Shown here: piece after piece, positions 23,438-30,767 of the stretch
How the letters are laid out: every line of letters starts with the position of its first letter
How positions within the stretch are numbered: position 1 is the first letter of the stretch
Assembly (NCBI RefSeq): GCF_024637375.1
Contig: NZ_JAGXFK010000051.1
Coordinates: forward strand, 49,010 to 113,009
DNA from: Sediminimonas sp.
GTDB taxonomy: Bacteria > Pseudomonadota > Alphaproteobacteria > Rhodobacterales > Rhodobacteraceae
DNA: 64,000 bases
Direction: 5' to 3'
The notes under the pieces: generated by a model
Database searches by the model: none
What the model was told of the DNA's origin: nothing
The model's input: only the letters and a program-made list of their open reading frames with translations
Translations under genes and position numbers: made by a program

Positions 23438-24260
23438 CTGTGCCTCCTTCGATCGGCTGGAGTTTCGGTGCTGCCTTTTGGGCTGCCAGGTCACGCATAG
23501 CAGGCGTGTAGTATTTGAAGCTGTTGGGCGGTCCGAGTGTCCGCTTTGCGGCGACCTCGCGAACCTGTCGCAAGATTTCCATCTTCGTCAGTCCAAGATC
23601 GGTTTCCCATTTCCGAGCCTCGAACATGTCGGACTGCGAGCCGGCGATGCGCCCTCCCGGTGTCAGGCTGGTCGGATCCAGCCTCATGGCCTCACACAGC
23701 TTTTCACGCCATGTGTCGGCCTGCGGATCGGGCTGATCGGAGGGCGCCACCTCGCGCGCGGGCAGGTGTTCGGGCGCGCGCGCGTCATCAGCGTCACTCT
23801 TATGTAGGTAGTTGGGTACTTGGGAAGGATGTTCCGCGGCTGTATCTGTGGTTTGTTCCGTCGGTTTATCCGCGGTTTTACCCTGTTTGTTGTTTTTCAG
23901 TGGGTTAGGCCGATTTTTTCCTTTTTTTCTGTCCGATTGTTTTGCGCACAGATTTTCCGTATACACCGCTTCTTTTTGCAAACGCTCGGAAATCAGAACG
24001 CCGTCACGCGCCAGAAGGAACTGCCGAATTGCGGGGCCTATGCGGCGCCGCCACATGTGCGTGGAGACGCGGCAAATCTTAGCCAGGCGCCGGTCATCGT
24101 CCGGCAGATCACAAGAGGGGCGCGTCCACATGGCCATGAGGATCAGCATGTAGGCGCCCACCTCGTCGGCTTGCAGATGTTGAGTGTCCCGGTGGAAGGC
24201 GTCGACCCACAAGGGCATCGGTCTCTTTCCACGGGCCCTTTTCGGATCGAACTCCCTCAT
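23298..24260 (-). CDS. DUF1376 replication-type protein
   Basis: 320 residues. Residues 14-95 match DUF1376: PLWVDAFHRDTQHLQADEVG, AYMLILMAMWTRPSCDLPDD, then RLAKICRVSTHMW. This is a winged-helix-like domain seen in phage replication initiators. A polar Lys/Asn/Thr linker and a C-terminal helical region follow. The ATG at 24260 overlaps the upstream stop as ATGA and has AAGGA eight bases away. It probably initiates prophage replication together with the next gene. Confidence 0.75.
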   Translation of the reverse strand: MREFDPKRARGKRPMPLWVDAFHRDTQHLQADEVGAYMLILMAMWTRPSCDLPDDDRRLAKICRVSTHMWRRRIGPAIRQFLLARDGVLISERLQKEAVYTENLCAKQSDRKKGKNRPNPLKNNKQGKTADKPTEQTTDTAAEHPSQVPNYLHKSDADDARAPEHLPAREVAPSDQPDPQADTWREKLCEAMRLDPTSLTPGGRIAGSQSDMFEARKWETDLGLTKMEILRQVREVAAKRTLGPPNSFKYYTPAMRDLAAQKAAPKLQPIEGGTDVGQQGYTVQGQQPAIPHRPQNRPNAALENIARLARLGAPQGDGGA

Positions 24261-24661
24261 CGCTGTTTCCTTTCGCATTCCGTCCGCCACCTGCGCGCCA
24301 CCTCGATCTCGCGATACTGCGCCATGGTGATGGTCCGATATCCTCGCGGACGCGGCTCCAGCCCCATCATGCGGTATCGCTGGTACACGGCAGACGTTCC
24401 GGAATATCCAAGCATCACCGCCATATCTCTGGTGTTGACGCCGGCCTCCCAGGCGCGCCGGAATTCTTCGTCGGAACACTTCTTGGCCGTGGTCCTGTTG
24501 TCCTTGCGGCTTGGAAGGCCGAGGCTCTTTGCCTTCCAGGTAAGCGCCTGATGCGTCACACCCAGCCGCTTCGCCGCCGTGGCCAGGCGGATATCGCGCC
24601 GCATCCACAGCTTCGTGAAAGCCTCGTCGTCTATGCCGGAAAGGGCGCCGGGCGGTGCCAT
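24257..24661 (-). CDS. Helix-turn-helix DNA-binding protein
   Basis: 134 residues with two HTH-like units: FTKLWMRRDIRLATAAKRLG plus VTHQALTWKAKSLGLP, and FRRAWEAGVNTRDMAVMLGY plus SGTSAVYQRYRMMGL. This double pattern resembles GcrA-like or phage regulator proteins. The ATG at 24661 has GGGAG seven bases upstream, better than the GTG at 24712. It sits immediately before the DUF1376 gene with an ATGA overlap, so it may regulate replication or bind the origin. Confidence 0.65.
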   Translation of the reverse strand: MAPPGALSGIDDEAFTKLWMRRDIRLATAAKRLGVTHQALTWKAKSLGLPSRKDNRTTAKKCSDEEFRRAWEAGVNTRDMAVMLGYSGTSAVYQRYRMMGLEPRPRGYRTITMAQYREIEVARRWRTECERKQR

Positions 24662-24727
24662 GATCATGCTCCCATGTTCAGCCAGGACCGCGGCAGGCAT
24701 CATGCTCACCACGGCCCTGGTCGTCGC

Positions 24728-24931
24728 TCATTCGTCGCGCACAGCCGCGATCAGCAGTTCGGTGTAGCGATGGATGTCGGCGAGTTCGGCTCGCACATCT
24801 AGGGGCTTGTCTCCTTCACGGAATTGGAACAACGCTGCCTCAACATCGAAAGCCGACGCCTGAATTTCACCCAGGATTCTGCAGATCAACCGGTCTCCCA
24901 AGTCGCGTCCTCCGCCATTTTCTTTCGACAT
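24728..24931 (-). CDS. Small helical phage protein
   Basis: 67 residues. The two helices ICRILGEIQASAFDVEAALFQ and AELADIHRYTELLIAAVRDE are separated by a short loop, and GGAGA lies eight bases before the ATG. It may form a coiled-coil dimer. No family is recognised. Confidence 0.5.
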   Translation of the reverse strand: MSKENGGGRDLGDRLICRILGEIQASAFDVEAALFQFREGDKPLDVRAELADIHRYTELLIAAVRDE

Positions 24932-24996
24932 ATCAATTCTCTCCCTTCAAAGTTGTGGAATATCCACGCTTCACACAGAGGTTGTTTTGTCCACCC

Positions 24997-25410
24997 TCAC
25001 ACCTCAACCACCTCGACGCCCTGGGCGCGCAGCATCGCCTTTTTCAGCTTGAACACGCGGGTGCTGATTCCCTTGGAATCCTCGACAACGCGGCGCCCAT
25101 CGTCGTCGCGATAGGTGAAGTCGGCCAGGTAATGCAGGACGCGGCCGCTATCGCTTTTCAGCGGTGCGCCGTCAGCGCCGATCAGGTCGATCCACACCTG
25201 CCTTTGGAGGTGGGTGATCACGCCGCCGCGCTCCAGCATCAGCAGCTGGTCGTAGCGGTCTGCCTCGCGCTTGCTGTCGAACGTGATTCCGCCGCGCGTC
25301 ACCTTGGTGGCGCCGTACTTGTTGGCCGCCGGCGTGGTCTTTGCCTTCTTGCCGGTCTTGCCCGCCAGTTCAGCCCGGTAGACGGCGGCGGGAATGCGGT
25401 TCTGGGTCAT
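24997..25410 (-). CDS. DUF1064 nuclease-like protein
   Basis: 137 residues matching DUF1064: NKYGATKVTRGGITFDSKREADRYDQL cut here into GGITFDSKREADRYDQLLML, then HYLADFTYRD and VVEDSKGISTRVFKLKKAML. The Glu, Asp and E-D-x-K residues form a PD-(D/E)XK-like site, as in junction-cleaving phage nucleases. A role in recombination or DNA resolution is inferred. It overlaps the adenine methyltransferase gene by four bases. Confidence 0.8.
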   Translation of the reverse strand: MTQNRIPAAVYRAELAGKTGKKAKTTPAANKYGATKVTRGGITFDSKREADRYDQLLMLERGGVITHLQRQVWIDLIGADGAPLKSDSGRVLHYLADFTYRDDDGRRVVEDSKGISTRVFKLKKAMLRAQGVEVVEV

Positions 25411-26117
25411 AGGTCAAAACCTCCTTGCCGCTCATCACCGTTGCGATCGAGGAAGCGCATGACGGTCTCGCCGGTGTGGTCAGCATCCCACACAAACCAT
25501 CCGTTGCGCTGTGGCGGCGCGCCTCCGCCGCGGAAGTCACTTTTCCAGCGGCACAGGTAGGCGCGGCTGATCGGGTGCGCGGCCAGCAACTCGTCGAGGC
25601 CGTTCTTGCGCGCCGCCGGCCAATCCCAATTCAGCAGGAACGCGACGTAGCGCACACCCGGAAGCGATATCGCATGCCTGAGCCAGCGCCCGTGGCCATC
25701 TCGCGCGTTGATCTCGCAGTACGGCGGGTTTGTGATGATGATCGGCGACGGCGCCTCGTCGTAGTCGTAGAAGCCGCGCAGGATCACGTCAGGGCAACCT
25801 CGATCCACGATATCGGACGCGACGACGCTGAACCCGTACTCGATCAGCGGGCTCACCATGTGGCCACCGCCCGCCGCCGGCTCCCATACCGCGCCGCCGA
25901 TCTGCCTGATCCGGGGGGCTTCGGCGGCCAGGAATGCGCGCGATGCCTCGGGCGGGGTCGGGTCATAGTCCAGCGTGTCGCGCTCGGTGCGCCGCGGGGC
26001 GCGCAGATCGGGCAGGTCAGCAAATGCCTGCGCCTGCCGGGCGTCCCGCACCGGCTTGGGCTTGGTGGCCAGAAACAGCGACGTTGCCGATGGCGCCGCC
26101 TTGCTGCGGTCAGTCAT
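25407..26117 (-). CDS. Adenine-specific DNA methyltransferase-like protein
   Basis: 236 residues. The AdoMet-binding motif is WEPAAGGGHMVSPL (about residues 78-91), with SDIV as the next strand, and the catalytic motif is NPPY (130-133). These mark an N6-adenine or N4-cytosine methyltransferase. The target recognition part after residue 150 is short. No partner nuclease is adjacent, so it is probably an orphan enzyme protecting phage DNA or acting in regulation. Confidence 0.8.
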   Translation of the reverse strand: MTDRSKAAPSATSLFLATKPKPVRDARQAQAFADLPDLRAPRRTERDTLDYDPTPPEASRAFLAAEAPRIRQIGGAVWEPAAGGGHMVSPLIEYGFSVVASDIVDRGCPDVILRGFYDYDEAPSPIIITNPPYCEINARDGHGRWLRHAISLPGVRYVAFLLNWDWPAARKNGLDELLAAHPISRAYLCRWKSDFRGGGAPPQRNGWFVWDADHTGETVMRFLDRNGDERQGGFDL

Positions 26118-26430
26118 GGTAATCGTCCCGCAAAAAGAATGAGTGCTTGCCCTCGGGCTTGATCTGCCGGCCGGGCACGAGGATCGTGATCGGGTGATTG
26201 TTGGCGTGGTCGAACACGAGGAAGTGCCAGCGCCCGCCCAGCCAGAACCGCCACAAGCGGCGCCCGCCGCGCGTCAGGCGCGCGACGAACCGCAGGTATC
26301 GAGGGTCTGGCGCCGCCATCTGCTCGATCAGGATGCTCCACAGTTCCGCGCCGTCGGTCTTCGGCGACACCCGCTCCCGCACGCGGCGGATGAAGTGGGC
26401 GCGGCGGCACATGTTGAATTTTTGGCTCAT
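26110..26430 (-). CDS. Basic phage protein, RelE/DUF4258-like appearance
   Basis: 106 residues, strongly basic: CRRAHFIRRVRERVSPKTDG, RFVARLTRGGRRLWRFWLGG and WHFLVFDHANNHPITILVPG. The strand pattern and the C-terminal PITILVPG end recall RelE-like or DUF4258 folds, but no antitoxin gene lies beside it. Its ATG overlaps the stop of the frame-shifted methyltransferase as ATGA. Nuclease or RNA binding is only a guess. Confidence 0.5.
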   Translation of the reverse strand: MSQKFNMCRRAHFIRRVRERVSPKTDGAELWSILIEQMAAPDPRYLRFVARLTRGGRRLWRFWLGGRWHFLVFDHANNHPITILVPGRQIKPEGKHSFFLRDDYHD

Positions 26431-27522
26431 GGGTGCGCCTCCGTTACAACAGGCTCATCTGTTCGGGCTGCGGGCTGTCCTCCGGCGGCTTCCATATCCA
26501 CGGGCCCGAGGCCGTGGGCAGAAGCGAGAGAGCGCCACGCATATCCTGCTGCCAGCGGGCAAACTCCGTTCCCGATGATGCGCAAAGCGCGTGGCCGCTG
26601 GGCCAGCCCATCAGTTGCTCGACAAACGCGGGATTGAGCCTCCGCTTCCGCCACCCCCCCCCTGCGCAACCATCTGCGCACAGTGATCGGCGAGACGCTT
26701 GACATCGCCGACCGAAAGAGTCGGCGCGAGATCGGGCGCCACTCTGAGGACTCCGGCCCATGCGGCGCTGTCTCCGGGTCCGGGCGGGAATAGAGGAAGG
26801 CAACCGCGTTCGGCAGTTGATCCGGGCTGTTCTCGCCCTTGTGGTCGCGGGCAGCTGGCGTCGGCCATGCCTTCACCGCCACTTGCAGAGACGTGATCGC
26901 CGTTCGGTTCGCGTTTGTTCCGTCCCGCTCTCCCATCCGCTTCTTCATCGCCAGATGGGCCTCGGGCGTCTTGTTGTCGTCGTTTGCTACTGCGGTAGGC
27001 CACGATGAACACGCGCTGCCTTTCATGCGGCGCGCCTGTTTCGCCCGCCGAGAATATGCCAGCCGCAGGCGTTCGGCCCATGCCCCATAAGCCTCGCAGC
27101 ACGGTTTCAAGGCCGAGGCTGACGTGACCTGCGACGTTTTCGAGGAATACCCACTCTGGATCGACCTCACGGATGATCCGGGCAACCTCGGGCCATAGGT
27201 GGCGCTCGTCGGTGTCGCCGCGGCGCTGTCCGGCTGCGCTGAAAGGCTGGCACGGATACCCTGCAAGGATGGTGTCGATCGCGCCCCGGAATGGCCGCCC
27301 GTCGAAGGTGGTGACATCATCCCAGATCGGCGCCGGGGTGAAGTATCCAGCCCGTTGTCCTGCGATGATGGTGTTGCGCGGGTGTTCTTCCCATTCGACC
27401 CAGCATCGCGTGTGAAATCCGGGTTCTGCGAGCATGAGTCCAAAATCGAGGCCGCCGGCCCCGGCGCAGAGGCTGAGCCCGTTTCGCGGTCTGGAAGGTA
27501 CGCCCACGCCATCACCGGCCAT
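26427..27522 (-). pseudogene. C5-cytosine DNA methyltransferase, frame broken at a nine-G tract
   Basis: Frame 1 from 27522 carries motif I (SLCAGAGGLDFG), motif IV (YPCQPFSAAGQ, Cys 91), motif VI (VFLENVAGH) and motif VIII (APHERQRVFIV), then runs into a poly-Gly stretch and stops at 26611. Motif X (RIIGNGVCPLAAGYAWRSL) continues in the next frame and stops at 26427, where TGA overlaps the next gene as ATGA. The switch falls in nine G residues at 26654-26662; eight would join the frames into about 364 residues. It is either a phase-off allele, a broken gene or a sequencing error. Confidence 0.75.
26654..26662 (-). repeat. Nine-base homopolymer (G9 on the coding strand) in the methyltransferase
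   Basis: The plus strand reads nine C residues. On the coding strand this G9 tract joins VAQ to a Gly run and puts motif X out of frame. Loss of one G gives VAQGGVAEAEAQ and an open frame to 26427. Long homopolymers are known slippage sites. Confidence 0.85.
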
Positions 27523-27817
27523 CGCCGTTCTTCATGCCCTGAACCTCGCGCTCGGCGTCGTCCTTCCAGCCGGCGCGGCCGGCGATCGCGTCGACGAGGA
27601 TCTTGCGGATCCGGGTGATATGCCGAACCTTGTTGTCGTGGTGTTTGCTGATCCTGGCGAGATCGTTGCGCTGGCGCGCCAGCTTGCCCTGCAATGTGGC
27701 GTTGGCTTGCTGAAAGACCTCGATGCGGCGCTCGGCGGCCTTGATCTTCGCGGTCAGTCGGTCGATCCGGGCGAGTAGGTCATTGGTGTCGTGCTTCTGT
27801 GGCACCTGCGCCTCCAT
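27512..27817 (-). CDS. Coiled-coil phage protein
   Basis: 101 residues from the ATG at 27817. Residues 12-70 are a continuous charged helix (LLARIDRLTAKIKAAERRIE and following), predicted coiled coil. The C-terminus is basic. The longer upstream frame lacks coding character. It lies between the Cro-like gene and the methyltransferase, and its stop overlaps the methyltransferase start by 11 bases. The function is unknown. Confidence 0.55.
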   Translation of the reverse strand: MEAQVPQKHDTNDLLARIDRLTAKIKAAERRIEVFQQANATLQGKLARQRNDLARISKHHDNKVRHITRIRKILVDAIAGRAGWKDDAEREVQGMKNGDGR

Positions 27818-27950
27818 CTGGTGTCTTGAATGTCTGCCCTGCCGCACATGGCGGCTTACGGACGGGCCATCCGAACAGGGCACGCCGCGCATTCCATGGT
27901 CATGTTGTATGAGGCCCAACACACCGGGCTATTGCGCGCGACGGCCCCGA

Positions 27951-28205
27951 TCAGGGTTCGACGTATTCCTGCTCGGTCTCCGGCTCGGGCACGGCCATCG
28001 GCGGCGCGTCCGGGGTTTCCTCGAACCACGACTGCGGGGGCACCGCGCCGCCGGTCTTGTCGCGGATCACCTCCATGAGGCCGTGCGACGGGTTCCGGCG
28101 GCCAGCGCACAGGTGGATGAAGTGCGTCCGGCTGATGCCGAACAGGCGCCCCCATTCCTCCTGCTTGCGGTCAGGAAACTGGCTCACATATTCGACGAGG
28201 TGCAT
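27951..28205 (-). CDS. Cro-like helix-turn-helix repressor
   Basis: 84 residues. Residues 14-45 (KQEEWGRLFGISRTHFIHLC) form an HTH of the lambda-repressor/YdaS type, and the acidic C-terminal 25 residues are Pro/Glu-rich. It is transcribed away from the XRE repressor, from a promoter whose spacer holds the operators (28235-28263). This is the arrangement of Cro in a lambda-like switch. It heads the leftward early block. Confidence 0.7.
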   Translation of the reverse strand: MHLVEYVSQFPDRKQEEWGRLFGISRTHFIHLCAGRRNPSHGLMEVIRDKTGGAVPPQSWFEETPDAPPMAVPEPETEQEYVEP

Positions 28206-28234
28206 TACCTGCTCTCCTGCTGATTACCCGGCGC

Positions 28235-28263
28235 AGTATGCAACCTGTTGCAACAGGTGTCAA
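28235..28263 (-). promoter_or_regulatory. Leftward early promoter with operators in the spacer
   Basis: On the minus strand TTGACA (28263-28258) and CATACT (28240-28235) are 17 bases apart. The spacer holds GCAACCTGTTGC (28240-28251), a second half-matching site starting at 28250, and a perfect 16-base palindrome ACCTGTTGCAACAGGT (28243-28258). A bound repressor would cover the whole promoter. It drives the Cro-like gene. Confidence 0.75.
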
Positions 28264-28348
28264 CGAGACAGGGAGAAACATGAATATTTATTTTTGCGAG
28301 ACGCGCTGCTACAGTGTGAGACCCGTTCACCAGACAAAAAGGCTGACC

Positions 28349-28648
28349 ATGAAGGTGCTGATCGCTGATCTGCGGCGGAAAACCCGCATGACGCAGAACG
28401 CGCTGGCCGATGCGGTCGGGATCACGCGCCCCTATCTTTCACAGATAGAGCGCGGCGACCGACGCATGACGCCGGAACTGAAAGAGCGTATTGCCAAGGC
28501 ATTGGGCGTTGACGCCAATGACCTGGTCGATGTGTCAGCCCGTGGACGCGAGGACGAGGAACTCTTGCTGGAGGCGTTCCGACAGCTTTCAGACGAACAG
28601 CAGGACGTGTGGATCGACATGGCGCGGGCGGCCCTGCGCCGCGCCTGA
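28349..28648 (+). CDS. XRE-family prophage repressor (CI-like)
   Basis: 99 residues. Residues 5-60 are a canonical XRE helix-turn-helix: LRRKTRMTQNALADAVGITR, PYLSQIERGDRRMTPELKER. The 35-residue C-terminal helix (EELLLEAFRQLSDEQQDVWI) probably mediates dimerisation. It lacks a cleavable LexA-like domain, so induction must differ from lambda. AAGG lies upstream of the ATG. It is flanked by operators on both sides and followed by a terminator at 28669. Confidence 0.85.
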   Translation: MKVLIADLRRKTRMTQNALADAVGITRPYLSQIERGDRRMTPELKERIAKALGVDANDLVDVSARGREDEELLLEAFRQLSDEQQDVWIDMARAALRRA

Positions 28649-28668
28649 GTCTGGATCACAGGTTTGAA

Positions 28669-28693
28669 AGGCCCGCTTCGGCGGGCTTTTTTT
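28669..28693 (+). terminator. Rho-independent terminator of the repressor gene
   Basis: A perfect six-base stem GCCCGC/GCGGGC with a TTCG tetraloop (28671-28686) is followed by seven T residues (28687-28693). It lies about 20 bases after the repressor stop and separates the repressor from the rightward early promoter. Confidence 0.9.
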
Positions 28694-28702
28694 ATTTCCA
28701 TT

Positions 28703-28775
28703 GCAACATGTTACAGGATTTTCAACCCCGCCCGTGATTTTACCTGTTGCCACATGTTGCAAGAAACCCTAAGCT
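28703..28775 (+). promoter_or_regulatory. Rightward early control region: two operators and a promoter
   Basis: The operators GCAACATGTTAC (28703-28714) and GCCACATGTTGC (28749-28760) share the GYNAC-N2-GTTRC pattern. TTGCCA (28747-28752) and TAAGCT (28770-28775) are 17 bases apart and overlap the second operator. This should drive the long rightward early operon from 28824. The -10 is weak. Confidence 0.55.
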
Positions 28776-28823
28776 TCATGTCGTTATCCGTGGTCACGAT
28801 GACCGCAGAAAACGGGGGTTGGC

Positions 28824-29123
28824 ATGAACATGACTTTGGCCCGTAAGGAATTCACCGTCGAGTCCGCGACGGGGTCGTGGGTCTATTCCGCATATCGCGA
28901 AGACGGCAAGCTTTTCCACCTGGCCCACCGGCCCGGCGCGACAGAGGATTTCGTCGATATCGACTACACCTCCAGCCAGTTCATCCCGCTGGACGTGTTT
29001 CGGATGTTGGCCGACATGGGCTTTCCCGGCCGCCGCGACGCGCGTTGCGACCTGATACGGCCGCTGCGCGCGCAGGATGTGCGCATGATGCACGACCTCT
29101 GGAAGCTGCGGGGTGCGGCATGA
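28824..29123 (+). CDS. First gene of the rightward early operon, unknown
   Basis: 99 residues, globular and acidic-basic mixed (KEFTVESATGSWVYSAYRED, then DYTSSQFIPLDVFRMLADMG). A GGGGG site precedes the ATG. As the first early gene it may be a regulator or host-takeover protein, but no domain is recognised. Its stop overlaps the next start as ATGA. Confidence 0.55.
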   Translation: MNMTLARKEFTVESATGSWVYSAYREDGKLFHLAHRPGATEDFVDIDYTSSQFIPLDVFRMLADMGFPGRRDARCDLIRPLRAQDVRMMHDLWKLRGAA

Positions 29124-29338
29124 GCAAGACCCGCACAAAGATCGAGGATCGACCGGTCACCGCTCGCGGTCCCGTGTTCGTGGCTCGCATCGACGGGCTC
29201 GCGATGGATTTCATCGGTGAGACGAAGATGCAGGCGATCCGCAAGGCGCGGGAGTTTCAGGAAATCGAACCGGCGAAAGCGCGTCGGTTCATGGGTAAAG
29301 CCGCACCTCAGGAAAATGGAGTTGAAGATGGCGAATGA
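29120..29338 (+). CDS. Small basic phage protein
   Basis: 72 residues. A short beta strand pair (PVFVARIDGLAMDFIGETKM) is followed by a basic helix (QAIRKAREFQEIEPAKARRF). The ATG overlaps the previous stop. It could bind nucleic acid. No family is recognised. Confidence 0.5.
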   Translation: MSKTRTKIEDRPVTARGPVFVARIDGLAMDFIGETKMQAIRKAREFQEIEPAKARRFMGKAAPQENGVEDGE

Positions 29339-29594
29339 ACGCGCGTGCTACGGCATCGTTTTGGAGGCGGCGACAGAAGGGCCGATCCTCATGGAGGCCG
29401 AAGGGCAGACGACAAGCAGGGAGCAGGCTGTGCGCCGCTTGCGTCAGATGATCGACGGTCGTCGCTGGTTTCGGGGCTGCGTTGTCCGCTTGATCTACGA
29501 GGAAGGCAATCGCGCAACCCTCGACGCCATGGCCGGCATGCAGTCCGGCCCACAGGACCGCGACGACCGCGAAGAAGGCTTCGGGTCTCTCTGA
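29328..29594 (+). CDS. Small phage protein, unknown
   Basis: 88 residues. The ATG at 29328 has GGAG six bases upstream and overlaps the preceding gene by 11 bases. The fold looks alpha/beta (ACYGIVLEAATEGPILMEAE, then AVRRLRQMIDGRRWFRGCVV). The C-terminus is Asp/Arg-rich. No family is recognised. Confidence 0.5.
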   Translation: MANERACYGIVLEAATEGPILMEAEGQTTSREQAVRRLRQMIDGRRWFRGCVVRLIYEEGNRATLDAMAGMQSGPQDRDDREEGFGSL

Positions 29595-29965
29595 TGCGAC
29601 AGCCGACCAGCGAACACGACGCACAGGCATGGTGGCGCGCTGCTCTGCGCGACCCCAAGACGCCGCGCCACGATGGCGATCCGAAGTGCGGCTTCTACCG
29701 CATGCGCAAGCGCAAGGGTGGGCCGTGGCTTCCGGTCGAAATCACCCTCGACCAGGATGTCGATTTTCGCACCGGTGAACTGGCGGCCGATGAGCGCGTC
29801 GTTGCTCTGGTCGAGGGCATCCCTGACGACGCGGCGCGCATCTGGACGTATCTGACGCCGATCACCCGCGAGGAATTCGAGCGGCTCTTTGCCGCGCGCG
29901 TCGCACAGACAGCCGAGGACCGCGACACCCTCCCAGACCTGACAGAAAGGGCGATATTGCCATGA
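29594..29965 (+). CDS. Phage protein of unknown function
   Basis: 123 residues. It starts at 29594, where TGATG overlaps the previous stop by one base. The central region KRKGGPWLPVEITLDQDVDF and the helical C-terminus EEFERLFAARVAQTAEDRDT resemble small proteins found before RecT-type genes in prophages. No motif is recognised. The stop overlaps the next gene as ATGA. Confidence 0.55.
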   Translation: MRQPTSEHDAQAWWRAALRDPKTPRHDGDPKCGFYRMRKRKGGPWLPVEITLDQDVDFRTGELAADERVVALVEGIPDDAARIWTYLTPITREEFERLFAARVAQTAEDRDTLPDLTERAILP

Positions 29966-30735
29966 ATGACGACATGATCGACACAGCCGAAGCGCCGGCC
30001 GCGGGGCCGGGGCACAACTTGCCCCCGCTCCCCACACCGGAAAGCGCCGAACCCTGGGGGCCGAAGGTGCAGGAATTCACCAATGCTGCGCGCGTATGGG
30101 CCGAGTTGAAGGTGATCGAGGACGACGAGAAGTCCGAAAAACTGGCCGATTTCATCACCGGCATTCGCGGCCTGCGCAAGAAAGTCGAGGATGCGCGGAA
30201 AGACGCGAAGAAGCCATGGGATGATGGCGCCGCCGCGGTGCAGGGCGCATTCAAGCCGATGGTCGATCGTCTCGACGCGGCCGGCAAGCACCTCCAGAAG
30301 ATGCAGAGCGACTATCTCGTGAAAAAGCAGGCCGAACTGGAGCGCCAGCAGGCCGAGGAACGCAAGCGTGCCGAGGAATTGCGCCGCCAGACCGAAGAAG
30401 CCGCCAAGGCGACCGAGGACACCTTTGATCCCGACGCCGAGGCCGAAGCGGAGCGCCTCGCCAAGGAAGCGAAGGCCGCGGAAAAAGCGTCATCCAAACC
30501 TGCGCGCGCGCAGTCCAAGAGCGCCAGCGGCGCCGGGCGCACCATGTCGATGCGCACGACGTGGGAACCCGAGATCACCAACATCCGCGCTGCCTTCATG
30601 GCCTTTCAGGATCATCCCGAAGTAGCGGAAACGCTCACCCGGCTGGCCGCGCAGCGCGCGCGCTCGGCTGAATTCGACCCGGAAACCGAGACGATCCCGG
30701 GTTTCACGCTCCACAAGCGCCAGTTCGCCATCTGA
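29962..30735 (+). CDS. Coiled-coil recombination accessory protein
   Basis: 257 residues. Residues 45-180 are a long charged coiled coil (LADFITGIRGLRKKVEDARK, then ELERQQAEERKRAEELRRQT). The C-terminal 60 residues are conserved-looking and folded (TTWEPEITNIRAAFMAFQDH). Similar proteins precede RecT-like genes in many prophages. A role in helping annealing or end processing is inferred from position only. Confidence 0.65.
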   Translation: MNDDMIDTAEAPAAGPGHNLPPLPTPESAEPWGPKVQEFTNAARVWAELKVIEDDEKSEKLADFITGIRGLRKKVEDARKDAKKPWDDGAAAVQGAFKPMVDRLDAAGKHLQKMQSDYLVKKQAELERQQAEERKRAEELRRQTEEAAKATEDTFDPDAEAEAERLAKEAKAAEKASSKPARAQSKSASGAGRTMSMRTTWEPEITNIRAAFMAFQDHPEVAETLTRLAAQRARSAEFDPETETIPGFTLHKRQFAI

Positions 30736-30767
30736 GGCGGCGGCAACACATCCAGCGAGGAAACGCC

